Shown here: piece by piece, positions 16,301 through 23,871 of the stretch
Position numbering within the stretch: the stretch's first letter is position 1
How the letters are laid out: every line of letters starts with the position of its first letter
Source: JBAXTE01 sp964653595
Lineage (GTDB): Bacteria; Bacteroidota; Bacteroidia; Bacteroidales; WCHB1-69
Assembly (NCBI GenBank): GCA_964653595.1
Contig: CAZZHH010000039.1
Location: 1-30,991, forward strand
Reading direction: 5' to 3'
DNA: 30,991 nucleotides
Program-made: the position numbers and the translations under genes
The notes under the pieces: generated by a model
What the model was told of the DNA's origin: nothing
The model's database searches: none
What the model saw: only the letters and a program-made list of their open reading frames with translations

Positions 16301-19300
16301 TTCCTAACTTGGGATAATTTCCATACTTTTGAAGTTGGTCTAAATGGAAAAGGACAACCACTAGCATCTGTTCCTACAGATATCGAAAACGATCCACGTA
16401 ATACTACAACTCCAGACATTGGTTGTGACGAGTTTGACGTGGCTCCTTCTGATTTAGGAGTTATTGCCATTGTTCAACCTGTTTCTACATTCTCATGTGG
16501 CTCAACCGGGGTTAGTATTGTGGCTAAAGTGAAAAATTATGGTTTGTCGGATATTGATTTTTCAGCAACAAATGCAACTGTTTATGCTGCTACTTCTGGT
16601 ACTTTAGTGCAAAACTTTAGCGTAGTGCTAAATTCTGGAATCCTTGCTTCTGGAGCAACCATTGATGTACCTGTTACTGCAATCGCTGATTTCTCTGCTC
16701 AAGGATTATATACCATTAAATCATGGACAAATCTAACAACTGATACTGTTAGATTAAATGATACAATCAGCTTTAACTACGATTTGCGCAAAATCATTAC
16801 CTATCCTTATGATGTGGATTTTAGTTCTGATTTTAGTCCTTCATGGTATTTTACCCAACTTTCGGGTGCTATTGCATGGCAACGTATCCAAAGTTCAATT
16901 TTACTTCCTACTATTGCTCCTTTCTATGGTAATGGAATGTTATATTTCCCTTCAAATACATCGACTAGTAGTGGTGCAAGATCTAGAGCTATTATGCCAA
17001 CCTTCGACTTTACTGGTGTTACACGCCCATACTTAGAATTTTGGATGTCGCAAGACAATGGTGCGTCTGCATACCCTAAAGAAGGAGTTATTGTTAGAAT
17101 TTCTTCGGATGGTGGAACTACTTGGAATAATGATACCTTGTTTGCTGCTCGATACAACGCTTCATTTACTACTCCTGGCTGGAAGTTGTTTAGTAAATTG
17201 CTTACTAGTTATGCAGGTAATAATTGTGTAAAAATTGCTTTTGATGCAGTAAGTTATGCTGGAAATAATATTGGAATTGACCGAGTAGTTGTCCGAAATT
17301 TATTAGACAATGATTTGAAAACAACTGCTGTTTATGCCAAAGGGAAACTACCACTTCAGGGAGGACTACCAGATACATTAAGTGCAGTTATCGAAAATAT
17401 TGGGGCTATAACTCAATATAACAAAGTTGTTACTTTTGATGTTTCTGGCGCAAATACACAAATATTATCCTATACAATAGATTCTATTCAACCATTTACT
17501 AGTAAAATAATTAAAGTTGATGGATTTGCTCCAACTATTGTCGGAGTTAATACTCTTACAGTTTCTGTTCCAAATGATGGAGATAATACAAACAACACCA
17601 AAAATTGGCGACTTGAAACTACTTCTAACACTATTGGATATGCTGATACTAGCGCAGTTGCAATTAAAGCATTTCAAGGAAATGGATTGTTATTAGCAAA
17701 ATATCGTGCAAGTGGCTCAAGAATTATCAATAATGTAAAAGCATATATTACTGGTGGAACTACTTTAAACAAAGTGGTTTATGGTGTAGTTTGTAATAGT
17801 GCAGGAACTGTTGTTGCACGTACTCAAAATTACACAATTCTGCCAGCAGATACTGCTCGTTGGATAACTTTCCCATTCCTTGATTGGACACAAACGGTGG
17901 TTGTAGATACTACTTTTTATGTAGGTATTGCGCAATTAGGTACTGGTTTTAATCCACTAGGATCTCAAGCGGAATCACCAGTGCGGGGACAAACATTCTA
18001 CACATCTTCATCTGTGAATGGTGGATCTTTGCAAGCTACAACCACTCAGGGACGTTTCATGATTACCGCAGAATTAGGTGATCTTCCTGCATATGAAGTT
18101 GCTCTCCAATCGATTACTAATCCAGTTTCGGGTTGTGGTGTTGGTATTCAGCCTGTTACGTTAGTTGTCAAAAATTTTGGATTGAACAATATAAATCCAA
18201 ATGAAGTTATTGCAACTTACACTGTAAATGGAGGTGCTCCTATTTCAATGCCAGTTAACATTGCAATTCCTTCCAATAATCAAGTGAATTTCTCATTTAC
18301 TCCTGCTGATTTCTCTGCAACTACAGCAAACGTTAATTATACCATTAAAGCGTGGGTTACTCATCCATCGGATATCATTCACTATAATGATACTATTTTA
18401 GATTATCAAGTGTTGTCACGTCCAATGCCTTCTGCACCTACGATTACATCTGGAAACCCAACAATTGGTAGTTATAATACTCCTGCAACAATCACAGCAA
18501 ATGGACCAAGTGGATTTAATGGATATATCAACTGGTATAAAACGAATGTTTCTCCAAATTCAATTGGTATGGGCGGAACATTTGTAACTGGAAATTTAAT
18601 TACTGATACTAGCTTTTATACTTCATACTCTTCTACGGATGGTAGGGTTATGAATATTGTTGGAACAGGTACTGTTTCTATGAGTTATATTCCATTTTAT
18701 TACAATTATGATTATGGATGGTCATCGATGTTGTATAAACGAAGTGAAATATCCAATATTGGATTGATAGACACTTTATTTGTTGAAATGAACTCTGCTA
18801 CAGCAGGTACAGTTGCTTCTCAAAAAATATATATGCAAACTGTATCCGATACTGTTTTCGCAAATACAAGTCAACCGGATAGAAATAACATGGTATTGGT
18901 TTTTGATGGAACTGTAAATCAACCTGCATCAGGCTGGATGGCAATACCTTTGTCAACACCCTATAACTATAATGGAAATGGTAGTTTGATGATTTTATGG
19001 GAAAATAGAGAGGGTTCTTATTCAGGTAATCCATCTGCTTCTTTTAAATCAACTACTATTGCGAATGTTGCAAAATACAAGTATAAAGATGGATCTTTCC
19101 CTGAAGGATTAACTGGAACAATGACAGCTTCTAGAACTAATATTAAATTTAACGGAGATGCACTAGGTTGTGTTAGCCCAAGAATTCAAGTTTTAGTTAC
19201 TATTCCGGATATTCCTACTGTAGAAATTCAACCTACAACTGTAACTGCTCCTACTTCGGGTTGTGGATTACATCAGGAATCTATTTTGGTAAATGTAAAA

Positions 19301-22300
19301 AATAATCTTACAACCGTTGTTCCTGCAGGTGGCTTTATTTATTATCAAGTAAATGGTGGTACACCTGTAAAAGATACAATTGATGTAAACATTAATGGAG
19401 GACAAACTATTCCTTTTACATTCTCTCAAAAGTATGATTTTTCTGCTCCTACAGCTACTACTCCATACGTTGTTAAAGTTTGGACAGAAACAATAGGTGA
19501 TACATACAGAGTAAATGATACTATCAATTACAATTTCCAATCAAAATGGACTGCTACTGATCTAACTCTTACAGATGTAGTGATTCCTTATGGAACTTCA
19601 CATACATTTATTTATCCAGATTGGTTGAGAGTATATTCAAATGCTACAGCAACAAACCAAATTTCGTTTGCTCAGAATTTTAACACACCAATACTTTATG
19701 AAAATAGATCTTATTGGATGGAGGCTGTTCAAGTGGTTGGAGCTCCAATCAACGTGCAAGTTGGAAATGGTTCTGTTACTCAATCTTATGTTCCATTCTA
19801 CTATCTATTCGATTATGGATGGTCATCTGCATTATATAAAAGTAGTGAATTTTCATCCTTCGGTACGATAGACACTGTTTGGTTTGAAGTTAATTCAGCT
19901 TCTACATTTGCTACTATTAATAACCAAAAATTATATTTAAAAGTTGTTTCTGATACTGTTTTTGCAGATTTATCTCAACCAAACCGCAATACAATGACCC
20001 TTGTTTATGATGGCAATTTAACTATATCATCCACAGGATGGGTTGGAATTAAATTGATAGCTCCATTTACTTACGATGGTTCTGGTAGTTTGATGGTTTA
20101 TTGGGAAAATCATGACGGTGTATATTCTGGAAATCCAAGTGCTGTTTGGAAATCTACTGCAATATCAGGAGTTACTAAGTATAAATATCAAGATGATTCA
20201 TTCCCTGAAGGAGTTGCTGGAACTGCCCTAGCAAATAGACCAAACGCTCGATTTACTGGTATGAATATTTCTTGTCCAAGTCCGTTGAAACAAGTTAATA
20301 TTACTTTAACTGACGTACCTGCTCAAGATGCTGGTGTAATCAGATATATTGGACCTTCTGGTGGTAGCTATTTAACTACTACAGAACATATTAAAGTTAC
20401 TATTAAAAATTATGGTACCGATCCAATTTTTAACTTCCCAGTAAGCTATTCCATAGATAATGGTGCTCCCGTTACCGAAATATACTCCGGAACTATTAAC
20501 TCTTTGGATACTGCTCAATATACATTTGTTGCAAATCAAGACTTAAGTAGTTTCTTATATCCTTTATCAGTAAAAGCATATACTAGTTTGTCTGGAGACA
20601 TTCACGCTACAAATGACACTACTACTGGAACTATTGCTACTCCTGTATATTGTGCTTCAACTGCTACTACTCCTGCAACTAATCAAGATATTGGAAATGT
20701 TACTTTTGCCGGTATTAATAATGGTATTGCATATCCATTGTATAGCAACACAACTGCAGTAAATGGCTACACAGATTTCTCATTAACTGTTGCTCCTGCT
20801 TATTTAGCTAAAGGTGGTATATATCCATTTTCTGCAACTCAAATCAATAGATCTACTTCTGCTACCCAAGGAAAAGTAAAAGTTTATATTGATTATAATA
20901 GAAATGGTGTCTTTGATGCTACTGAAGCTGCATTTACTGCAAATAGTACTTCTGCTACAGGTTCTAACTTAACTTGGGCTCAGCTAACTGCTAGTGGTAA
21001 TATCACCATCCCTGCAACTGCTCTATCAGGAGTTACAAGGATGAGAGTTGTGTTAGATGATTATGATGTTGCTCCTTCTTGTGGTAATTACACATATGGT
21101 GAAACCGAAGATTATTCGGTAATAATCTATTCTGCTACAGATCCAGATGCAGCTTTAACTAACTTTAATCAACCTAATAATCCAACAAGAGTAGAGGGTA
21201 ATATTCAACCAGTTAAGGTTAATCTATTAAATGTAGGAACAACTCCAATAACTTCTGCTACCTTAAAAGTTATTCACAACGGTGTAGAAACAATAAAAGC
21301 TTGGACAGGAAACTTGGCTACTATGACTTCCACAATCGACTCAATTACTTCTGTAACTTTAGTTGCTGGTACTAATAACTTTACTGCCATTGTTGACTTA
21401 ACTGGTGATAATATGCGTTACAATGATACCATAAGATTTGTTTTAAACGCCCTTCCACGTTATGATGTTAAACCAGTATCTGTACTTAATCCAATCGCAT
21501 TAAGTTGTCCAAACTTTATTGAAACCATTAAAGTTAGAGTAACTAACGTTGGTCAAGATACTCTCTATTTAGCAAATACGAACCTTGTTGTGAAAGCTCA
21601 AGTTCTTATTAACAACGTGGCTGAGTATCAAACAACAGTTTCTTCCGGAATACTTCCTGTAAATGGAACTCTTGATGTAAATGTTTCTACTGCTGCAAAC
21701 TTTTCTACAGGTGGTAGTTATAGAATTAGAGCTATTGTGTACCTAGCTGGTGATGGAAACTTGGCTAACGATACCTTGTTAACAGATACTATTAATATTT
21801 TGGGGCCAGTTACTGCACTTCCGGCAATCGAAAACTTTGAGACATTTACAGTGAACTCAACTACTTATCCTAACGGTTGGACTTCTACAACTACTTCAAC
21901 TACAGTAAACAAATATCAATGGGTGGCAAATGCTGGGGCAACACAAAGTGGCACTGCTTCTGGACCTGCGGTAGACCATACCTTAAACAATGCAACTGGA
22001 AAGTATGCATATGTCTATGGTGGTTATGGTGCTGCCAATGATAAATCTTCATTAATTTCTAGATGCTACAACTTTGCTGGTACTGCTGGTCAATCGAATA
22101 GATTGTCATTTTGGTATCATATGTTTAACCCAGGTACTAACGCAAAAATGTATGTTGAATATGGCTCAGGTGATATTTGGTTGACATTGGATTCACTAGT
22201 TGGCCAACAACAAACTACTCAAACTGCTCCTTGGTTGCAAAAATCCTATGTTTTACCTATTGATTCTAAAAATGGTCGTATTCGCTTTAGAGCTCAAAAA

Positions 22301-22981
22301 GGTTCAACTCCTGGTGATATCGCTATTGATGATATTAACCTTAGGAAAGTGATGCCGGATGTTGGTGTTACCTCAATCATCACTCCTATTTCTTATCCTG
22401 ATGATTCTGTAATGACGAATTCATATGTTAATATCAAAGTTCTTATTCATAACTTTGGACAATTAAATATTGATACAATTCCTGTGGCCTTTAAGTTGGG
22501 TACAAATGCTGAAGTGAATGAAACCTATATTGGATTAATTGCACCCGGTGCTGATGTTGAATATACATTCAATACACCTTATCAAGTGCCTTCTCCTCGT
22601 ATGCATTATATTTGTGCTTATACAAAATTATTATTAGATGCAGATACTAATAATAATAAGAGTTGTAAGAATGTAACTGCATTCCCTGATACAAATATTG
22701 GCTTCAACGATTTGGATGTAGCTCAGTTTACTCTTTCTCAAAACATTCCTAACCCAGCTTCGGACAAAGCATTAATCGGCTTTAACATGCCTCAAACGGG
22801 TAAAGTAATGTTCAGAGTAACCGATGTTCTTGGAAGAGAGTTATACACCGAAGAGTTAAATGCAAACTATGGATCTAATTCTGTAGAACTAAACACCGTT
22901 AATTATGCTCCTGGTATTTATTATTACTGGATTGAGTATAAAGATAAACGACTCTCAAGAAAGATGAACATTATTAAATAA
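13316..22981 (+). CDS. Giant multidomain T9SS substrate, adhesin-like
   Basis: 3221-residue secreted protein. A signal peptide (MRKIVTMFLALFCFLTVKAQ) leads into a jelly-roll/MAM-like module (about 21-212). A second module lies at 320-490 and a CARDB-like repeat at 494-600. A right-handed beta-helix (about 605-1030) shows repeated NNIF/NNTF/NNTI turns. Next come a second CARDB and jelly-roll (1043-1330), then alternating CARDB, Ig-like and beta-sandwich modules to about 2440. A GEVED domain (2445-2605) carries the loop DYNRNGVFDATE (2526-2537), resembling a calcium-binding loop, and the GETEDY motif. Two more CARDB repeats, a MAM-like module (2835-3010), a last CARDB and a T9SS type A sorting domain (3140-3221, NIPNPASDKALIGF to LSRKMNIIK) finish it. 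Surface adhesion or polymer binding is inferred; no catalytic motif was seen. The frame is intact over 9.7 kb. Confidence 0.88.
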   Translation: MRKIVTMFLALFCFLTVKAQTTLVNEGFEVIPHSFTSSLTASVPDWDTTRVLKFAGLNSIRGKINSSPATSIVTAKFSTLGHNKVYLRFKHICKIAPADKGGLRFRVGGSSGTWTSIPKADTIYLTPVPTGNLGFLSTAGFNSSSYTQWAQTDTIAMPNNDWWRGELFNLSSFIGNKDTVEIQFRIQRGNTSSGLTHYGWLLDNVEIIASDNEIAPPIIVQQPTIFQDTIYGVGPWTINALVTDASPINTVNLVYTTERFGVPTGSYSVPMVLGTGNVYSYEIPTEPYMTKVTYYIFAQDQYGNEDVTPQKWFVNKKQPVQIIVGTGTLGQKQPFGANFGYERSAAIYTGAEIGNYGTITTLAWNVVSAQPTVIPTKIYLKTTTNTTVTAATWASLTTGATLVYDASKTFTPAGWNTIDITDFDFSSDNIMILCETNYGTTGSTTYPTFAYTNTSPSYQHQSLQQNNTAPTGSGTLSYNRPNVMFGFVPTAPLVDVAMHSIVGPPATLITSNLSDIVVKIKTNGSNDLTSVRINWSLDGVLQTPIYNWTGTLTQDQVSPDITIASAVNFTPGSHTLKVWVTDPNNDVDPNLTNDTIQKTIFSCDGVLSAGTYTVGGASPDFVNLDDVSLKLKTCGISGPVTFNVRPGTYYTNVNFAKTLGGSAVNMVTLKSESNDASSVIILDTNNSVATFLLDSVSDFKVQYLTLKKTSKQNNKLVWFRGKTGNVQFEYNVFEGLDTNVTSDNYALVYSSKTTTVKDSAIVFKNNTFNNGSIGLFLAATSTLPSSEVLIQNNIFNRQSYRGIHLNYFNKYNVLNNTIRQSTISTQSFSGLYFNYCKEGISITANKVYSTKLNCGLYLNYSKGNPLLVSNNYFTASSITSSGIITSACGLYVYSCDTTNIFNNTVNLNGIDSVSSRAIFVSLGSNLNIRNNIFANNIKGFSYFVSNPPTNLLSNYNNLFTTGTLIGSYSGATSANITAWKTSSTKDTNSISISPSFLTWDNFHTFEVGLNGKGQPLASVPTDIENDPRNTTTPDIGCDEFDVAPSDLGVIAIVQPVSTFSCGSTGVSIVAKVKNYGLSDIDFSATNATVYAATSGTLVQNFSVVLNSGILASGATIDVPVTAIADFSAQGLYTIKSWTNLTTDTVRLNDTISFNYDLRKIITYPYDVDFSSDFSPSWYFTQLSGAIAWQRIQSSILLPTIAPFYGNGMLYFPSNTSTSSGARSRAIMPTFDFTGVTRPYLEFWMSQDNGASAYPKEGVIVRISSDGGTTWNNDTLFAARYNASFTTPGWKLFSKLLTSYAGNNCVKIAFDAVSYAGNNIGIDRVVVRNLLDNDLKTTAVYAKGKLPLQGGLPDTLSAVIENIGAITQYNKVVTFDVSGANTQILSYTIDSIQPFTSKIIKVDGFAPTIVGVNTLTVSVPNDGDNTNNTKNWRLETTSNTIGYADTSAVAIKAFQGNGLLLAKYRASGSRIINNVKAYITGGTTLNKVVYGVVCNSAGTVVARTQNYTILPADTARWITFPFLDWTQTVVVDTTFYVGIAQLGTGFNPLGSQAESPVRGQTFYTSSSVNGGSLQATTTQGRFMITAELGDLPAYEVALQSITNPVSGCGVGIQPVTLVVKNFGLNNINPNEVIATYTVNGGAPISMPVNIAIPSNNQVNFSFTPADFSATTANVNYTIKAWVTHPSDIIHYNDTILDYQVLSRPMPSAPTITSGNPTIGSYNTPATITANGPSGFNGYINWYKTNVSPNSIGMGGTFVTGNLITDTSFYTSYSSTDGRVMNIVGTGTVSMSYIPFYYNYDYGWSSMLYKRSEISNIGLIDTLFVEMNSATAGTVASQKIYMQTVSDTVFANTSQPDRNNMVLVFDGTVNQPASGWMAIPLSTPYNYNGNGSLMILWENREGSYSGNPSASFKSTTIANVAKYKYKDGSFPEGLTGTMTASRTNIKFNGDALGCVSPRIQVLVTIPDIPTVEIQPTTVTAPTSGCGLHQESILVNVKNNLTTVVPAGGFIYYQVNGGTPVKDTIDVNINGGQTIPFTFSQKYDFSAPTATTPYVVKVWTETIGDTYRVNDTINYNFQSKWTATDLTLTDVVIPYGTSHTFIYPDWLRVYSNATATNQISFAQNFNTPILYENRSYWMEAVQVVGAPINVQVGNGSVTQSYVPFYYLFDYGWSSALYKSSEFSSFGTIDTVWFEVNSASTFATINNQKLYLKVVSDTVFADLSQPNRNTMTLVYDGNLTISSTGWVGIKLIAPFTYDGSGSLMVYWENHDGVYSGNPSAVWKSTAISGVTKYKYQDDSFPEGVAGTALANRPNARFTGMNISCPSPLKQVNITLTDVPAQDAGVIRYIGPSGGSYLTTTEHIKVTIKNYGTDPIFNFPVSYSIDNGAPVTEIYSGTINSLDTAQYTFVANQDLSSFLYPLSVKAYTSLSGDIHATNDTTTGTIATPVYCASTATTPATNQDIGNVTFAGINNGIAYPLYSNTTAVNGYTDFSLTVAPAYLAKGGIYPFSATQINRSTSATQGKVKVYIDYNRNGVFDATEAAFTANSTSATGSNLTWAQLTASGNITIPATALSGVTRMRVVLDDYDVAPSCGNYTYGETEDYSVIIYSATDPDAALTNFNQPNNPTRVEGNIQPVKVNLLNVGTTPITSATLKVIHNGVETIKAWTGNLATMTSTIDSITSVTLVAGTNNFTAIVDLTGDNMRYNDTIRFVLNALPRYDVKPVSVLNPIALSCPNFIETIKVRVTNVGQDTLYLANTNLVVKAQVLINNVAEYQTTVSSGILPVNGTLDVNVSTAANFSTGGSYRIRAIVYLAGDGNLANDTLLTDTINILGPVTALPAIENFETFTVNSTTYPNGWTSTTTSTTVNKYQWVANAGATQSGTASGPAVDHTLNNATGKYAYVYGGYGAANDKSSLISRCYNFAGTAGQSNRLSFWYHMFNPGTNAKMYVEYGSGDIWLTLDSLVGQQQTTQTAPWLQKSYVLPIDSKNGRIRFRAQKGSTPGDIAIDDINLRKVMPDVGVTSIITPISYPDDSVMTNSYVNIKVLIHNFGQLNIDTIPVAFKLGTNAEVNETYIGLIAPGADVEYTFNTPYQVPSPRMHYICAYTKLLLDADTNNNKSCKNVTAFPDTNIGFNDLDVAQFTLSQNIPNPASDKALIGFNMPQTGKVMFRVTDVLGRELYTEELNANYGSNSVELNTVNYAPGIYYYWIEYKDKRLSRKMNIIK
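18430..20640 (+). repeat. Tandem cassette duplication inside the giant protein gene
   Basis: Two consecutive cassettes of about 1.1 kb (18430-19550 and 19555-20640) each encode an Ig-like segment, a beta-sandwich module and a CARDB repeat. The sandwich modules match closely: YIPFYYNYDYGWSSMLYK against YVPFYYLFDYGWSSALYK, VSDTVFANTSQPDRN against VSDTVFADLSQPNRN, and YSGNPSASFKST against YSGNPSAVWKST. Roughly half the residues agree. The DNA has diverged too, so this is not a recent duplication. Confidence 0.8.
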
Positions 22982-23000
22982 TATAGTCTTTCTGAAAATA

Positions 23001-23035
23001 AAAAAGAGGCTGCTCGAAAGAGTAGCCTCTTTTTT
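23001..23035 (+). terminator. Rho-independent terminator of the giant gene
   Basis: The arms 23001-23015 and 23020-23035 form a 15-bp stem (AAAAAGAGGCTGCTC against GAGTAGCCTCTTTTT) with one G-T pair and a GAAA tetraloop, followed by a T-run. It lies 20 nt after the stop codon. Confidence 0.9.
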
Positions 23036-23133
23036 ATTTTTCTTTCTTTGCGAAAATTTGGCATCTGCTAAAAAATTCTTTTCGATTTTTCATTAATATT
23101 GATACACAATACACTATTTCGATTAAATGGACA

Positions 23134-23163
23134 TACCTTTGCTCGCATTATTGCTATATTTGC
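23134..23163 (+). promoter_or_regulatory. Two tandem -7 elements upstream of the sixA-like gene
   Basis: TACCTTTGC (23134-23142) and TATATTTGC (23155-23163) both fit TAnnTTTG and lie 21 nt apart. The second would start near 23170, 16 nt before the ATG at 23186. The first would give a leader of about 37 nt. One may be fortuitous. Confidence 0.5.
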
Positions 23164-23185
23164 AAAATATTGAAATTTCTATTTT

Positions 23186-23656
23186 ATGAAAATATTGATG
23201 CTCATGAGACATGGAGAAGCCTCTTACAATTCAAGTTCAGATTATGAGCGACTTCTTACAAATATTGGTGTTTCGGAAGTGAAAAACTCTGCTTCTGTTT
23301 CTAAAAACTTTGGCTTAATACCCGAAAAAATCTTTTGTAGTCCAGCTAAAAGAACAAAACTATCAGCTTTAAATTTTTGCAATCATTTAAACATTTCCTC
23401 AAGCATAATTCAATATATTAAAGGATTTTATCATAAGGATGCTGATTTTTATTTTAATGAGATTTTAGCTACTACCAATTTGTGTAATACTTTATTAGTC
23501 GTTGGTCACAATCCTCCAATCTCCGAAATTGCAAATTACTTCTATTCAGATAAAAGTATCCTTATGAACACTGGCGACTTATTTGTTGTCTCTTTTGATG
23601 CACAAAATTGGAATGAAATTTTTTTGACCAATTCAAAGGTTATTTATAAAAAGTAA
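23186..23656 (+). CDS. SixA-like phosphohistidine phosphatase (histidine phosphatase family)
   Basis: 156-residue cytoplasmic protein of the histidine phosphatase (RHG) superfamily. The N-terminal LMLMRHGEASYN holds the catalytic RHG with His9. CSPAKRTKLSA near 51-61 gives the conserved arginine region, and the second active-site histidine is His108 in VVGHNPPISE. The short length without a cap domain fits SixA, which removes phosphate from histidine on signalling or phosphotransferase proteins. The N-terminus reads MRHGEA rather than the commoner MRHAKA of SixA, so a general small-molecule phosphatase cannot be excluded. It is followed after about 215 nt by ppk1, which has its own promoter. 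The neighbourhood therefore has a phosphate theme but not one transcript. Confidence 0.8.
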   Translation: MKILMLMRHGEASYNSSSDYERLLTNIGVSEVKNSASVSKNFGLIPEKIFCSPAKRTKLSALNFCNHLNISSSIIQYIKGFYHKDADFYFNEILATTNLCNTLLVVGHNPPISEIANYFYSDKSILMNTGDLFVVSFDAQNWNEIFLTNSKVIYKK

Positions 23657-23832
23657 TCTACCAACTCCTATTTTGTTCAGACTTTTTTCAGCCTTAGAAA
23701 GTCATTTTTTTTATTATAACTTAAATATATAATCGGTTTAGTTATTTTATTGCTGATTATAGGTAAAAAATATTTTGAAAATGGATAAACTGTCAAAATT
23801 CGGATTACTAACTAATCAACCATATATTTCCT

Positions 23833-23841
23833 TAACTTTGT
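23833..23841 (+). promoter_or_regulatory. -7 promoter element for ppk1-ppx
   Basis: TAACTTTGT contains an exact TAnnTTTG match. Start predicted near 23847, 25 nt before the ATG at 23872. A GTG at 23851 in the same frame would be almost leaderless, so the ATG is preferred. Confidence 0.55.
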
Positions 23842-23871
23842 ACAAGGATTGTGATAAAACCGAAACAAGGT

